64,000 bases of DNA from Maridesulfovibrio sp. (GCF_963678865.1 NZ_OY787459.1:3464501-3528500), one strand, 5' to 3'. Positions 25,870 to 34,700 are shown, counted from the first letter of the stretch. Made by a program: numbers and translations. The notes: generated from the sequence alone by a model not told the origin.

Positions 25870-26676
25870 ATGTTGATTAAAGTGGATACAGATAGCTGTG
25901 TGCAGTGCGGAATTTGTGTGAAAGCATGTCCTGTGGGAGTGATTACATTCGGTAATTCAGGGCCGGAGGCTCTTTCCGAAAATGGTTGTAACCGTTGCGG
26001 GCATTGCGTTGCTGTCTGCCCGAAGGATGCTCTTAGGCATAGATATGTGGATATTTCAAAGCAGAAGGTTATTGATTCGTATCCTGTTATTGATGCGGAA
26101 ACGGCCGAAAACTTTTTGCGTTCCCGACGTTCAATCCGGTATTACAAAAAGAAGTCAGTGCCTCGTGAGCAACTTCTTCAACTTGTTGATATTGCCCGAT
26201 TCGCACCCTCAGCCAGCAATTCGCAGAGCGTTTCATACTATATAATTGAGAACCGCACTGTGCTGGATGAGTTGCTGGAGTCAGTTATGGAGTGGATGGA
26301 AAAGCAGATTGCAACAGGTGAGTTTCATCATAGTTTTCCGATTCACGTAGATTCATGGAAGAATGGAAAGGATCCTGTTTTTAGGGGGGCTCCCCATCTT
26401 ATTGTTGCCGCTGCTCCTAGGGAATTAAAGAATAGGCGTGACAATACCGTGCTCAACTTGGCCTATCTGGAATTGTATGCCGGATCTGCAGGTCTCGGCA
26501 GTTGCTGGGCCGGTCTTTTTGAGTTTTTTGCAGCTGATAATGAAGAGTTTGTTTCCAAGCGGTTGGGATTGAAAAAAGGGCTGGTTCTGAGCGGAGCTGT
26601 AATGGTCGGATTTTCTGCTGAACGGTATTTAAAGCTTGTGGAGCGAAATCAGCTTCAGGTTTCATGGGTGGAATGA
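25870..26676 (+). CDS. Nitroreductase with N-terminal 2[4Fe-4S] ferredoxin domain
   Basis: 268 residues. Ferredoxin clusters CVQCGICVKACP and CNRCGHCVAVCP are followed by the nitroreductase part (RRSIRYYKKKSV, APSASNSQSVSYY, GSCWAGLFEF). It has the same architecture as 15015-15878 and is a diverged paralogue. It probably moves electrons from ferredoxin-type clusters to FMN; the substrate is unknown. It lies behind the exported protein and is probably controlled by the divergent LysR regulator. Confidence 0.88.
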   Translation: MLIKVDTDSCVQCGICVKACPVGVITFGNSGPEALSENGCNRCGHCVAVCPKDALRHRYVDISKQKVIDSYPVIDAETAENFLRSRRSIRYYKKKSVPREQLLQLVDIARFAPSASNSQSVSYYIIENRTVLDELLESVMEWMEKQIATGEFHHSFPIHVDSWKNGKDPVFRGAPHLIVAAAPRELKNRRDNTVLNLAYLELYAGSAGLGSCWAGLFEFFAADNEEFVSKRLGLKKGLVLSGAVMVGFSAERYLKLVERNQLQVSWVE

Positions 26677-26696
26677 TTTTGCGGAATGTTTCCGTA

Positions 26697-26737
26697 AAGA
26701 AAAAAAGGATTGAATCTTGCGATTCAATCCTTTTTTT
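26697..26737. terminator. Bidirectional intrinsic terminator
   Basis: AAAGGATTGAATC and GATTCAATCCTTT form a 13-bp stem around a four-base loop, with A and T runs outside. It terminates the nitroreductase operon on the plus strand and the tRNA array on the minus strand. Confidence 0.9.
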
Positions 26738-26745
26738 ATGAAAAG

Positions 26746-26823
26746 TGGCGTCCCCAAGGGGATTTGAACCCCTGTCGCCTGCGTGAAAGGCAGGTGTCCT
26801 GGGCCAGGCTAGACGATGGGGAC
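26746..26823 (-). tRNA. tRNA-Glu (TTC), array 1 copy 1
   Basis: 78 bases including an encoded CCA. The acceptor stem GTCCCCA/TGGGGAC, an anticodon stem CCTGC/GCAGG and loop CTTTCAC give anticodon TTC. The T loop TTCAAAT is normal. It is the last tRNA of its array on the minus strand. Confidence 0.95.
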
Positions 26824-26919
26824 GCATCTAAAATAGCTACCTGCTTCAGTGGCCTGAATCACTTTTGGCGAAGCGGGATTTTTATATAAAGACCTGTCTA
26901 TGCAAGTCGTTTTTACTGA

Positions 26920-26997
26920 TGGCGTCCCCAAGGGGATTTGAACCCCTGTCGCCTGCGTGAAAGGCAGGTGTCCTGGGCCAGGCTAGACGATGGGGAC
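26920..26997 (-). tRNA. tRNA-Glu (TTC), array 1 copy 2
   Basis: Sequence identical to the copy at 26746-26823, including the encoded CCA and anticodon TTC. It lies 174 bases away, and the spacer is nearly identical to the next one, so it arose by tandem duplication. Confidence 0.95.
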
Positions 26998-27092
26998 GCA
27001 TCTAAAATAGTTACCAGCTTCAGTGGCCTGAATCACTTTTGGCGAAGCGGGATTTTATATAAAGACCTGACTATGCAAGTCGTTTTTACTGA

Positions 27093-27170
27093 TGGCGTCC
27101 CCAAGGGGATTTGAACCCCTGTCGCCTGCGTGAAAGGCAGGTGTCCTGGGCCAGGCTAGACGATGGGGAC
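27093..27170 (-). tRNA. tRNA-Glu (TTC), array 1 copy 3
   Basis: Identical to the two preceding copies, 173 bases from copy 2, with encoded CCA and anticodon TTC. Confidence 0.95.
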
Positions 27171-27233
27171 GCATCTGTATAAAAGACCCGCTTCAGTAGC
27201 CTGATACTTAATGAAGCGGGTAAAAATTTTTGC

Positions 27234-27308
27234 TGGCTGGGACACAAGGACTCGAACCTTGATTAACGGAACCAGAACCCGTCGTCCTGCCAATTGAACG
27301 ATGTCCCA
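27234..27308 (-). tRNA. tRNA-Gln (CTG), array 1
   Basis: 75 bases with encoded CCA. The acceptor stem TGGGACA/TGTCCCA, anticodon stem ACGGG/TCCGT and loop TTCTGGT give anticodon CTG, which reads CAG. It is the promoter-proximal tRNA of array 1. Confidence 0.93.
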
Positions 27309-27321
27309 GCAGCGAGAAAAC

Positions 27322-27350
27322 CTTTTATGTAGAATTGAGGTTACTGTCAA
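27322..27350 (-). promoter_or_regulatory. Promoter of tRNA array 1
   Basis: On the minus strand TTGACA (27350-27345) is followed after 17 bases by TAAAAG (27327-27322), just upstream of tRNA-Gln. The second array has the same arrangement. Confidence 0.65.
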
Positions 27351-27411
27351 CAAGAAAGTAAGACTTTTTGTAAAAAAGTGAAGGTTCCCACTGTAGCAAA
27401 AGCGGGAAGTC

Positions 27412-30400
27412 CTAAAACTGTTTGTGCCTTCTGGCTAAATATCCGATCGCGGCGATCAGGAGAAGTATGATTTCTGTGCCTCCCGAAGAGCCTGTTGAGA
27501 GCGTGCAGCCGGTAGATCCCCCCGAAGATCCTGTTGCTCCGGAAGCCGTTCCCGATGCCGTCAGCAGGGATGGGTCCCTGATGGCGTTTACTGTTGAGTT
27601 AAGGTCGAAGTTGCCGTTGTCCTCTACAACTATATTTACCATGTAAGTACTGTCGGCACTAACCGATTCATCTGTTGTTAATACGTTGCCGGTCAGGTCT
27701 GATAGCCACCAGTTCCCGTCGTTGAATGTTCCGAAGTCAGAATATGTAAAATCTAAAGTTGTGTTGTCATCCTTGAGTTTCAAGAGTTTAAATGTGGACA
27801 CCTTGCGGTCGCGGTCGGCTGTGATGGGGTATGAGAATGAGGCCAGCGAATCCTGTCCAGCAGCGGGATTGATAGTCATGGTTGAGTCTATTTTTTCCCC
27901 TACGGGTGAGACTGAGTTGATTTGATACCTGCTTTCAAGTTCAGTGGCGCCCAGCGGTTCGGTGGACTGGGATAGTATTGTTGTGTCCGGGACGGTCTGC
28001 GGTTTTGCGGTAATCGGGGCCACACTGCTTGGTATTTCACCGTTAAGTCCGCTAATGACAAGTGCATATGGTTGCGGTCCATCTGGTATATTGTAACCTT
28101 GTACGGTAAAGGTCCACCTGCCTTTTTCCGGTTTATCCACTATTATGCCTACTGCGTTGTTGACCCGGTCAAAGCTGTTGGAAGTCGGGTATTTGTACGT
28201 TTCAATATCGACCTGAAACGGTTTGAGTGCTGTTTTTTCGATAGTGGATTGCCCTAAGCTGCTTTGATAGATATAGCGTTGATTTGTGGCAGGGGAGGCG
28301 GAGGTTGTTTTGAATTCAATGTTATAAAGAAGGGGTTGAAGTCTGAGGTACATTTTCTTTGATTTGCTTGTCGGGCATGGTTGATAGCCGGTGAAAACCA
28401 GTTCTGTTGAACCTTGCGCAAATTGGTCGTGATAACCGCTGATTCCATAAAACTCTTCGCCGTCTAATACCATTATTGTAACTGAGATAAGGGTGTTCTC
28501 TGCGAGAGGGGCGCTTAGAGGTATGGTTATTTTTGAAAAACCAGAAATATCGTCCGGGAATGCGGGAAGCTCGACAAGAAGGCCTTTGCCGGCAGCAAGG
28601 GGTTCACTGCCCCCATCCGAGGGATAGGATACGGTAGCCGAGGTTTCAAGGGGCAGGCGCGCATTGTTCGGGTAATGGATTTGCCCTGAAGGAGACCGGG
28701 CCATCAGGTCCAGATCGTTGACCAGACTGTTGTTTGAAATCTCGCTTCCGGCCTGATCGGTCCATACAAGATGCGCTTTGAGCGGCCGACTTGAGTCTTG
28801 AACGTCAAAAGTGAAAGATTTTGAATAGCCGGTGGTGACTGTCTCGCTTGTCATGTCATAATAATTGATGGCAAACGGCGATTTCGGAGACAGAGCTTCC
28901 CGGACATTAAGCAGACCCCAGCCGCATACGCTGTTCGGAACTGAGAGGATTTCCCGGTATTCACCAGATCCGTATTGGCCGTTTCCCATATCTTTAGCAC
29001 TGTTGAGTAAAATAGCTTTCATCAGTGCAGCTGAGGGGGTGTTCATGCCCTTTTCTTTTTGCAGGTATTCCCTGACGAGAGCCGCAGCCCCGGCTACCTG
29101 CGGGGCTGCCATGCTTGTACCTGCCTTGTTCACGTAGGGTGCGGTTTCCCAATTTTCGTATGTTGTCGACATTACGCTACTGGCCGGGGCCAGAATATCA
29201 GGTTTGTATCGTCCGTCCAAAGTCGGGCCCCTTGAGCTGAATGCTGCAACACCTACTGTGCAGTTTGCACGATAGTCTGTAAGGACAGGCATACTCAAAG
29301 TCCAGCCGATCGAGCCGGGATTGGAAAAATCAGGCCATTTGATGTTTTCTGACGGACGGTAGCTTTCGGAAGCGCCTACGATAATCATATTTTTTGCTGT
29401 AGAGTCGGGGTTTATGGAACTTTTATCTATTATCCCGTCTCGATTCGCATCCGTGCCCCTGTTTCCGGCTGCGGTTATGGTTAGAAAGTCTTTTTTATTG
29501 AAAAGATAGTTGTCTATAATTCTGGATACGTCAGAATTAAATCTCAGACTGGTCGTTGATATACGGGCGTTCAGGTCATAGGCTTGCGTATAGGTGGCCA
29601 GATAGTCGGCTGTGGCATAACTGTGCTGTTCGCCAAATGCTGCTTGAAATATGAGTGTCGCCTTTGGAGCTATGCCGGCATAACAGGTGTCCGGAAAGCT
29701 GTTTTCCGCCGGTTTTGCTCCGGACATAATGCCATTGCCAAGTACGGTTCCGGCCACATGGGTGCCGTGTCCGTTGTAGTCATCCAGTCTTCCGGTGGTG
29801 TTAAATATTGCAGCGATCAGGACAGCTACCCTGTTACCTCCGTTTCCATCGGAAAAATCCGGGTGCAGGTTGTTGATGTCTCCACCGCATAGACCGGAGT
29901 CAAGAACAGCAACTGTCTGACCTTCTCCGTAGTATCCAAGATCAGCACCGACACCACGCGCTCCGGTGATAAGGGAGGCCGTGTCATTGTTGAATGTTAT
30001 TTCTATCGGGGTAGAGATCCACTTAATCCCGGCTATTTTCGCGACAGGGTAAAGTTGAGTGCTTTCAATGTTGATTTCAATGAAATGGGTGCTGCCGGAG
30101 TTGCTTACGGAATTTATAACTCCGCCGAGCGCAGTGATGGCAGTGCAGATCCTTTCCGCATCTTCATTTTTAAACGTGGTAATAACGAATGTTTTGTCTC
30201 CAGAGCCGGATGTGGCAAGTTCCATCGCTGCTGAACTGATAATGAATTCCGGTGATAGTGGTGTGATGCTGGAAACAAAAGGAAAGGAAAGAATAGTGCC
30301 GGTATTTTTGTTTTTGGTGCGGCAGATGAACGCAAAGTCCGGTACATAATCTAGAATGTCCACACCTATCCGGGTTAATTCTGATTTCCATTGTTCGTGA

Positions 30401-30591
30401 ACTGGTCCAGTGAATTGAACGATACAGTATTCAATTTGGAGATCATTGTTGGTCGGAAGTATTTGTTCTGTGTCTGGAGTGATGTTCTGATTGTGTAGAC
30501 GCAGTTTTTTTGCGTCTACATGTGGAGAAATGGTTAAAATTGCCATCGCGGTGAAAAGTATGGCGAATAGTAATGATCCTGCTTTGTGCAC
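27412..30591 (-). CDS. Secreted S8 subtilisin-like protease with C-terminal sorting signal
   Basis: 1059 residues from GTG 30591, with TGGAG upstream and a signal peptide ending near VDA (about residue 27). A propeptide-like region precedes the catalytic domain. Catalytic residues are Asp231 in VAVLDSGL, His275 in NGHGTHVAG and Ser near 492 in AGTSMAAPQVAG. After the protease domain come beta-rich regions to about 1010. The end has a Gly/Ser-rich stretch with GCTLS, a hydrophobic helix (EIILLLIAAIGYLA) and RRHKQF, a tripartite CTERM-like sorting signal such as the JDVT/GlyGly type. It is probably displayed at the cell surface. It sits between two tRNA arrays. Confidence 0.9.
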   Translation of the reverse strand: MHKAGSLLFAILFTAMAILTISPHVDAKKLRLHNQNITPDTEQILPTNNDLQIEYCIVQFTGPVHEQWKSELTRIGVDILDYVPDFAFICRTKNKNTGTILSFPFVSSITPLSPEFIISSAAMELATSGSGDKTFVITTFKNEDAERICTAITALGGVINSVSNSGSTHFIEINIESTQLYPVAKIAGIKWISTPIEITFNNDTASLITGARGVGADLGYYGEGQTVAVLDSGLCGGDINNLHPDFSDGNGGNRVAVLIAAIFNTTGRLDDYNGHGTHVAGTVLGNGIMSGAKPAENSFPDTCYAGIAPKATLIFQAAFGEQHSYATADYLATYTQAYDLNARISTTSLRFNSDVSRIIDNYLFNKKDFLTITAAGNRGTDANRDGIIDKSSINPDSTAKNMIIVGASESYRPSENIKWPDFSNPGSIGWTLSMPVLTDYRANCTVGVAAFSSRGPTLDGRYKPDILAPASSVMSTTYENWETAPYVNKAGTSMAAPQVAGAAALVREYLQKEKGMNTPSAALMKAILLNSAKDMGNGQYGSGEYREILSVPNSVCGWGLLNVREALSPKSPFAINYYDMTSETVTTGYSKSFTFDVQDSSRPLKAHLVWTDQAGSEISNNSLVNDLDLMARSPSGQIHYPNNARLPLETSATVSYPSDGGSEPLAAGKGLLVELPAFPDDISGFSKITIPLSAPLAENTLISVTIMVLDGEEFYGISGYHDQFAQGSTELVFTGYQPCPTSKSKKMYLRLQPLLYNIEFKTTSASPATNQRYIYQSSLGQSTIEKTALKPFQVDIETYKYPTSNSFDRVNNAVGIIVDKPEKGRWTFTVQGYNIPDGPQPYALVISGLNGEIPSSVAPITAKPQTVPDTTILSQSTEPLGATELESRYQINSVSPVGEKIDSTMTINPAAGQDSLASFSYPITADRDRKVSTFKLLKLKDDNTTLDFTYSDFGTFNDGNWWLSDLTGNVLTTDESVSADSTYMVNIVVEDNGNFDLNSTVNAIRDPSLLTASGTASGATGSSGGSTGCTLSTGSSGGTEIILLLIAAIGYLARRHKQF

Positions 30592-30691
30592 TCTCCAGTC
30601 TCCACTAAGCTAACGTTGGTTTTGTTCTGCAATTACAAGAAATATATTGATATGATATATGCGCTGGAGGCGTCAATGCTGTGAAAACGAA

Positions 30692-30719
30692 AAAGCCCGA
30701 TTCTTGCGAATCGGGCTTT
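30692..30719 (-). terminator. Intrinsic terminator of tRNA array 2
   Basis: AAAGCCCGATTC and GAATCGGGCTTT form a 12-bp stem with a short loop; on the minus strand TTTTTCGTTTT follows. It lies just beyond the last tRNA-Glu and before the subtilase gene. Confidence 0.82.
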
Positions 30720-30728
30720 GAAATATCG

Positions 30729-30806
30729 TGGCGTCCCCAAGGGGATTTGAACCCCTGTCGCCTGCGTGAAAGGCAGGTGTCCTGGGCCAGGCTAGACGAT
30801 GGGGAC
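30729..30806 (-). tRNA. tRNA-Glu (TTC), array 2 copy 1
   Basis: Identical to the array 1 tRNA-Glu copies, with encoded CCA and anticodon TTC. Confidence 0.95.
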
Positions 30807-30902
30807 GCATCTTGAATATGTACCTGCTTCACTATGGCCTTTTAGCGTGAAGCCGGATTTTCGGGTGACTTGATTCTGGCTGGTCAAGTCGATTTTATTG
30901 AG

Positions 30903-30980
30903 TGGCGTCCCCAAGGGGATTTGAACCCCTGTCGCCTGCGTGAAAGGCAGGTGTCCTGGGCCAGGCTAGACGATGGGGAC
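30903..30980 (-). tRNA. tRNA-Glu (TTC), array 2 copy 2
   Basis: Identical to the other four tRNA-Glu genes. The spacer to the previous copy keeps the 174-base period and the GCTTCA/TGAAGC hairpin (30835-30854), but is otherwise diverged from array 1. Confidence 0.95.
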
Positions 30981-31001
30981 GCATCTCATAAAATTTGTTG
31001 T

Positions 31002-31076
31002 TGGCTGGGACACAAGGACTCGAACCTTGATTAACGGAACCAGAACCCGTCGTCCTGCCAATTGAACGATGTCCCA
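31002..31076 (-). tRNA. tRNA-Gln (CTG), array 2
   Basis: Identical to the tRNA-Gln of array 1 (anticodon CTG, encoded CCA) and again the promoter-proximal gene of its array. Confidence 0.93.
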
Positions 31077-31089
31077 GCAACGAGAAGAG

Positions 31090-31118
31090 TGTTTATTTGG
31101 AAAGACTCTTCCTGTCAA
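31090..31118 (-). promoter_or_regulatory. Promoter of tRNA array 2
   Basis: TTGACA (31118-31113) is followed after 17 bases by TAAACA (31095-31090) on the minus strand, 14 bases before tRNA-Gln. The layout copies that of array 1. Confidence 0.65.
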
Positions 31119-31161
31119 CAACTATTTTCGGTTTTTTGAATATATTCCGAAAATAAAATTA

Positions 31162-31509
31162 TTACAGAGATCTAGAGAGTGCGCGAGTCTGCTTTTTCAT
31201 TCTGTTGATTTTGCGACGGAGCTGGCAACGCTCTTTGCGGCCTTCAACAGCTTTTTTCTCAATGCGCATTCCTCTCATCTTTCTTTTGATGGAAAGAATC
31301 TGGTCTTTGTAAGGGGAGACAGCACCTTCTTCTTCTTCAATTCCCAGATATTCCTTGATGTTGGAAATCAGGGTTTCCTTGTCCATAGCGGAAGCACCGG
31401 CGATCAGGGGCATTTTGTTAATGCAGAGCTGACGCAGGTCTTTAGTTGTCATTTTTTCGAGGGGCTTGGTAAGTTCCAGACTCTCGAGGGTGGGGGTTTC
31501 TTCACTCAT
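31162..31509 (-). CDS. Rho_N-domain-like small protein
   Basis: 115 residues with a strong GGAGGATAAC before ATG 31509. The region KMTTKDLRQLCINKMPLIAG followed by KETLISNIKEYLGI resembles the N-terminal helical domain of transcription terminator Rho, found in many small proteins. The C-terminal 50 residues are very basic and probably helical (Lys/Arg-rich, IKRKMRGMRIEKK), which suggests nucleic-acid binding. Function is unknown. It lies 37 bases behind the DUF721 gene on the same strand, so the two are probably co-transcribed. Confidence 0.7.
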   Translation of the reverse strand: MSEETPTLESLELTKPLEKMTTKDLRQLCINKMPLIAGASAMDKETLISNIKEYLGIEEEEGAVSPYKDQILSIKRKMRGMRIEKKAVEGRKERCQLRRKINRMKKQTRALSRSL

Positions 31510-31545
31510 GTTATCCTCCTTAAGGTGGGCTTGGTGCCCTGAAAT

Positions 31546-32049
31546 TTATGATTTTTCAAAAAGGCGGACGTATTTTAGATAACATCTTCCGACCGCCGAT
31601 TCAGGATCAAATTTGTCTTTCAACCCGCCTAATTTGCCGGGTTTCTTGATCTTGGCGTCCCTGAACTCGGTACGTTGTAATTCGTACCCGTCCAATGGAA
31701 CCCTGCCGTTTAACAGCTCAAACAGTACCTTGTCAAAGACTTCTTCACCAAAAAACGAATTTATTCTTTCCAGAATTTCCGGGGCAAAATATGAAAGCTC
31801 CTGTGCAGCCACAGAGTCATCCGATGCGAGGATGAGGGTCCGTTTGCGGTGGCCCAAGGGCTTGGCGAATTCTGCCAGCTCCCCCATGAGTTCGGGCCAT
31901 GCCTTCCAAAGCCTCGGGATCATTAACTTGTAATCTCCGTCCATGGTCGAGACATAGTCGCCCATAGCTTCTCCGAGATGACGCACTTTTCGTTGCCGGG
32001 GGTGGAAGACACGTTTGCGCGGGCCGTTATATTTTTTTTTTGCTGCCAT
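31546..32049 (-). CDS. DUF721 (DciA-like) protein
   Basis: 167 residues. The core (about 30-120) with IPRLWKAWPELMGELAEFAKPLGHRKRTLILASDDSVAAQEL in pieces (notably LWKAWPELMG and LILASDDSVAAQEL) fits the DUF721 family, whose best-known member DciA loads the replicative helicase in many bacteria lacking DnaC. The N-terminus is basic (KKKYNGPRKR). A DciA role is possible but unproven. No clear ribosome site is seen upstream of ATG 32049. Confidence 0.7.
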   Translation of the reverse strand: MAAKKKYNGPRKRVFHPRQRKVRHLGEAMGDYVSTMDGDYKLMIPRLWKAWPELMGELAEFAKPLGHRKRTLILASDDSVAAQELSYFAPEILERINSFFGEEVFDKVLFELLNGRVPLDGYELQRTEFRDAKIKKPGKLGGLKDKFDPESAVGRCYLKYVRLFEKS

Positions 32050-32262
32050 TTTATATGATATACCCGTAATGTTCTAGGTGAAGCTTCTTTATACATTAAA
32101 TTTAACCTTGGCAAAAGTTTTCAGAGAGTTCACCGAGATTCATCTGATTTTTCGTCTTGAATATGGCCTTTTTTATGCCTTGCGGGGGATTTAATCGGTG
32201 CACATTATTTAGTGCTTGACGCTTTCTGATACTGCGGGTAGTGCTCATTGAGATTTTGTTAT

Positions 32263-32278
32263 ATAAAGATGTCGTTAT
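32263..32278. promoter_or_regulatory. Candidate SahR binding site
   Basis: ATAAAGAT joined to GTCGTTAT is an imperfect 8+8 palindrome (six of eight positions agree between half-sites), 22 bases before the sahR-like start. SahR regulators autoregulate their own operons; the exact consensus could not be checked here. Confidence 0.4.
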
Positions 32279-32299
32279 GTTCTGCCGGTGGGGTATTTG

Positions 32300-33211
32300 A
32301 TGGAAATTTTGAAATTCAGCAAGGCGTTGTCTGATGAAATCAGGATCAGGCTTTTGGCCATGTTGCGAGACAACGAACTCAATGTCGGTGAGGTTGTTCA
32401 GGTTCTGGGCATGTCCCAGCCGCGTGTTTCCCGTCATTTGAAAATCTTGCACGAGAGCGGTCTTCTTGAATCCAGAAGGGAAGGGCTCTGGAATTTCTAT
32501 CGTCTGGCCCGTTCCGGCAGCGGAAACCGTTTTGCGGAGTCCATCAGTTGGCTCATTGAAAACGAGCCCGAGGTTGAGGAAGACCGTCTCCGGGTGGCCA
32601 AAGTGCTGGCTGAACGGAATATGGAGACGCGCAAATTTTTTGATGAAATCGCCGAGGATTGGGAACGCTTGCAGAGCGACGTTTTCGGAGATTTCAATCT
32701 GGACAGCGAATTGCTGACTCTTGTGGACCGCTGCAACGTGGGGGTTGATCTCGGTTGCGGAAACGGATCCCTGCTGGAGAGCCTGCTTTCCAAGTGTAAA
32801 ACTGTCATTGGTGTAGACAGTTCTCCCAAAATGCTGGAACTGGCCGAAAAACGTCTGGGCAACCATCCTGACGTGAGCCTGCGTATCGGTGAACTGACTC
32901 ACCTGCCCCTGCGCGACTGGGAGGCGGACCTGACCTTTATTTCTATGGTCCTGCATCACCTGCCGCGTCCTGATAAGGCTGTTGCGGAAGCGGCGCGAAC
33001 CTTGTCCAGCGGCGGAAAACTGGTTATCGCTGACTTCCTCTCCCACTCCAATGAGCGGATGCGCAGTGAATTCGGCGACCGCAGGTTAGGTTTTACAGAA
33101 GAAGAACTCAGCGGCTGGATGAAAGATGCCGGACTCGGCTCTATGGATGCCCGCCGTTATCCCGTAAATGAAGGACTTACCGTCCTTGTATGCATATCCG
33201 AAAAAAAATAA
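32300..33211 (+). CDS. sahR: ArsR-family regulator fused to SAM-dependent methyltransferase (SahR-like)
   Basis: 303 residues from ATG 32300, with TGGGG seven bases before it. The N-terminal winged helix (about 1-85, including VVQVLGMSQPRVSRHLKIL) is followed by a class I methyltransferase fold with motif I GVDLGCGNGSLL and post-motifs GVDSSPKML and LHHLPRPD. This is the architecture of SahR, which is known to sense S-adenosylhomocysteine and control methionine-cycle genes. It sits 34 bases upstream of ahcY on the same strand, which supports that role. Whether the methyltransferase domain is catalytic is not known. Confidence 0.85.
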   Translation: MEILKFSKALSDEIRIRLLAMLRDNELNVGEVVQVLGMSQPRVSRHLKILHESGLLESRREGLWNFYRLARSGSGNRFAESISWLIENEPEVEEDRLRVAKVLAERNMETRKFFDEIAEDWERLQSDVFGDFNLDSELLTLVDRCNVGVDLGCGNGSLLESLLSKCKTVIGVDSSPKMLELAEKRLGNHPDVSLRIGELTHLPLRDWEADLTFISMVLHHLPRPDKAVAEAARTLSSGGKLVIADFLSHSNERMRSEFGDRRLGFTEEELSGWMKDAGLGSMDARRYPVNEGLTVLVCISEKK

Positions 33212-33245
33212 AATTTGGGCCAAGTGTCCTTAAATGGAGGTTTCC

Positions 33246-34664
33246 ATGTTTAAAGTAGATCCGAAACTTGATTACAAAGTTGCTGACATTTCCCTCGCCG
33301 ATTGGGGTAACAAGGAAATGCAGCTTTCCGAGCGTGAAATGCCCGGTCTTATGGCTATCCGTGAAAAATACGGTAAAGAAAAGCCCCTCAAGGGCCTGAA
33401 AGTCATGGGTTCCCTGCACATGACCATCCAGACCGCAATGCTCATTGAGACCCTGCACGCTCTGGGTGCTGACATCCGCTGGGCTTCCTGCAACATTTTT
33501 TCCACTCAGGATCACGCTGCAGCAGCTATCGCAGCCAACGGCACTGCAAAAGTATTCGCATGGAAGGGTGAAACCCTTGAAGAATACTGGTGGTGCACCG
33601 AGCAGGCCCTGACCTGGCCCGACGGTTCCGGCCCTGACCTCATCGTTGATGACGGCGGCGACGCAACCCTCCTCATCCATCACGGTGTAAAGGCTGAAAA
33701 GGATGCTTCCGTTGCTGACGAGAAGACTGACAACAAAGAATTTCAGTGCGTTCTGGACCGCATCAAACTTTCTCTCGCAGAAACTCCCGGCAAGTGGACC
33801 GCCATTGCAGGAAAAGTACGCGGTGTTTCTGAAGAAACAACCACCGGTGTTCACCGCCTCTACCAGATGCAGGAAGCAGGCGAACTGCTCTTCCCTGCAA
33901 TCAACGTTAACGACTCTGTTACCAAGTCCAAGTTCGATAACCTTTACGGTTGCCGTGAATCACTTGCTGACGGTATCAAACGCGCTACTGACGTAATGAT
34001 CGCCGGTAAGGTCGTTGTTGTTGTCGGTTACGGCGATGTTGGTAAGGGCTGCGCGCAGTCCATGCGCGGTTTCGGCGCCCGTGTTCTTGTTACTGAGATC
34101 GACCCCATCTGCGCACTTCAGGCTGCAATGGAAGGTTTCGAAGTCTGCACCATGGACAAGGCTGTTGAACGCGGTGATGTTTTTGTTACCTGTACCGGTA
34201 ACTACCACGTTATCAGGGGCGAGCACATTGCACGCATGAAAGATGAAGCAATTATCTGCAACATCGGTCACTTCGATAACGAAATCGAAATGGGTTACCT
34301 CGAAAACGACGCCAAGGCACAGAAAATCGAAATCAAGCCTCAGGTTGATAAATGGGTTATGGAATCCGGTAAGTCCGTCATCGTTCTTGCTGAAGGCCGT
34401 CTCGTAAACCTCGGTTGTGCTACCGGACACCCCAGTTTTGTAATGTCCAACAGCTTCACCAACCAGGCTCTTGCTCAGATTGATCTCGCTCAGAACGATT
34501 ACGAGCCCAAAGTAATGATCCTCTCCAAGAAACTCGACGAAGAAGTTGCAAGACTTCACCTCGAGCGTCTTGGTGTAGAGCTTGATGTTCTTTCCGAAGA
34601 ACAGGCTGCTTACATCAGCGTTGATGTTGAAGGTCCTTACAAGCCTGCTCACTACCGCTACTAA
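33246..34664 (+). CDS. ahcY: Adenosylhomocysteinase
   Basis: 472 residues from ATG 33246, with TGGAGG directly upstream. It hydrolyses S-adenosylhomocysteine to adenosine and homocysteine, relieving methyltransferase inhibition. Visible motifs: the NAD-binding [43 protein letters not shown] and the C-terminal KPAHYRY that completes the neighbouring NAD site. The length fits the bacterial enzyme. It is co-transcribed with sahR and ends at a clear terminator. Confidence 0.97.
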   Translation: MFKVDPKLDYKVADISLADWGNKEMQLSEREMPGLMAIREKYGKEKPLKGLKVMGSLHMTIQTAMLIETLHALGADIRWASCNIFSTQDHAAAAIAANGTAKVFAWKGETLEEYWWCTEQALTWPDGSGPDLIVDDGGDATLLIHHGVKAEKDASVADEKTDNKEFQCVLDRIKLSLAETPGKWTAIAGKVRGVSEETTTGVHRLYQMQEAGELLFPAINVNDSVTKSKFDNLYGCRESLADGIKRATDVMIAGKVVVVVGYGDVGKGCAQSMRGFGARVLVTEIDPICALQAAMEGFEVCTMDKAVERGDVFVTCTGNYHVIRGEHIARMKDEAIICNIGHFDNEIEMGYLENDAKAQKIEIKPQVDKWVMESGKSVIVLAEGRLVNLGCATGHPSFVMSNSFTNQALAQIDLAQNDYEPKVMILSKKLDEEVARLHLERLGVELDVLSEEQAAYISVDVEGPYKPAHYRY

Positions 34665-34700
34665 TCAGATTCCTTCACGGGATGTTGATTTGAATATAAG

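Larger units (their letters stand above)
26824..27233. repeat. Near-identical spacers of tRNA array 1 with hairpins
   Basis: The spacers at 26824-26919 and 26998-27092 are almost identical and together with the tRNA-Glu genes form a tandem repeat of 173-174 bases. Each spacer, and also 27187-27220, carries a hairpin built on GCTTC and GAAGC (CCCGCTTCA/TGAAGCGGG in the third). These hairpins probably mark processing sites of the polycistronic tRNA precursor, or act as weak terminators. Confidence 0.8.

Noticed and set aside
26746-31076. Regularly spaced identical repeats as a possible CRISPR array.
   Set aside because: The 78-base repeats are complete tRNA-Glu genes, and the spacers are near-identical rather than unique.
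32102-33046. A 314-residue minus-strand open frame.
   Set aside because: It lies wholly opposite the sahR-like gene, whose protein has clear domains; the antisense frame has no recognisable motif.
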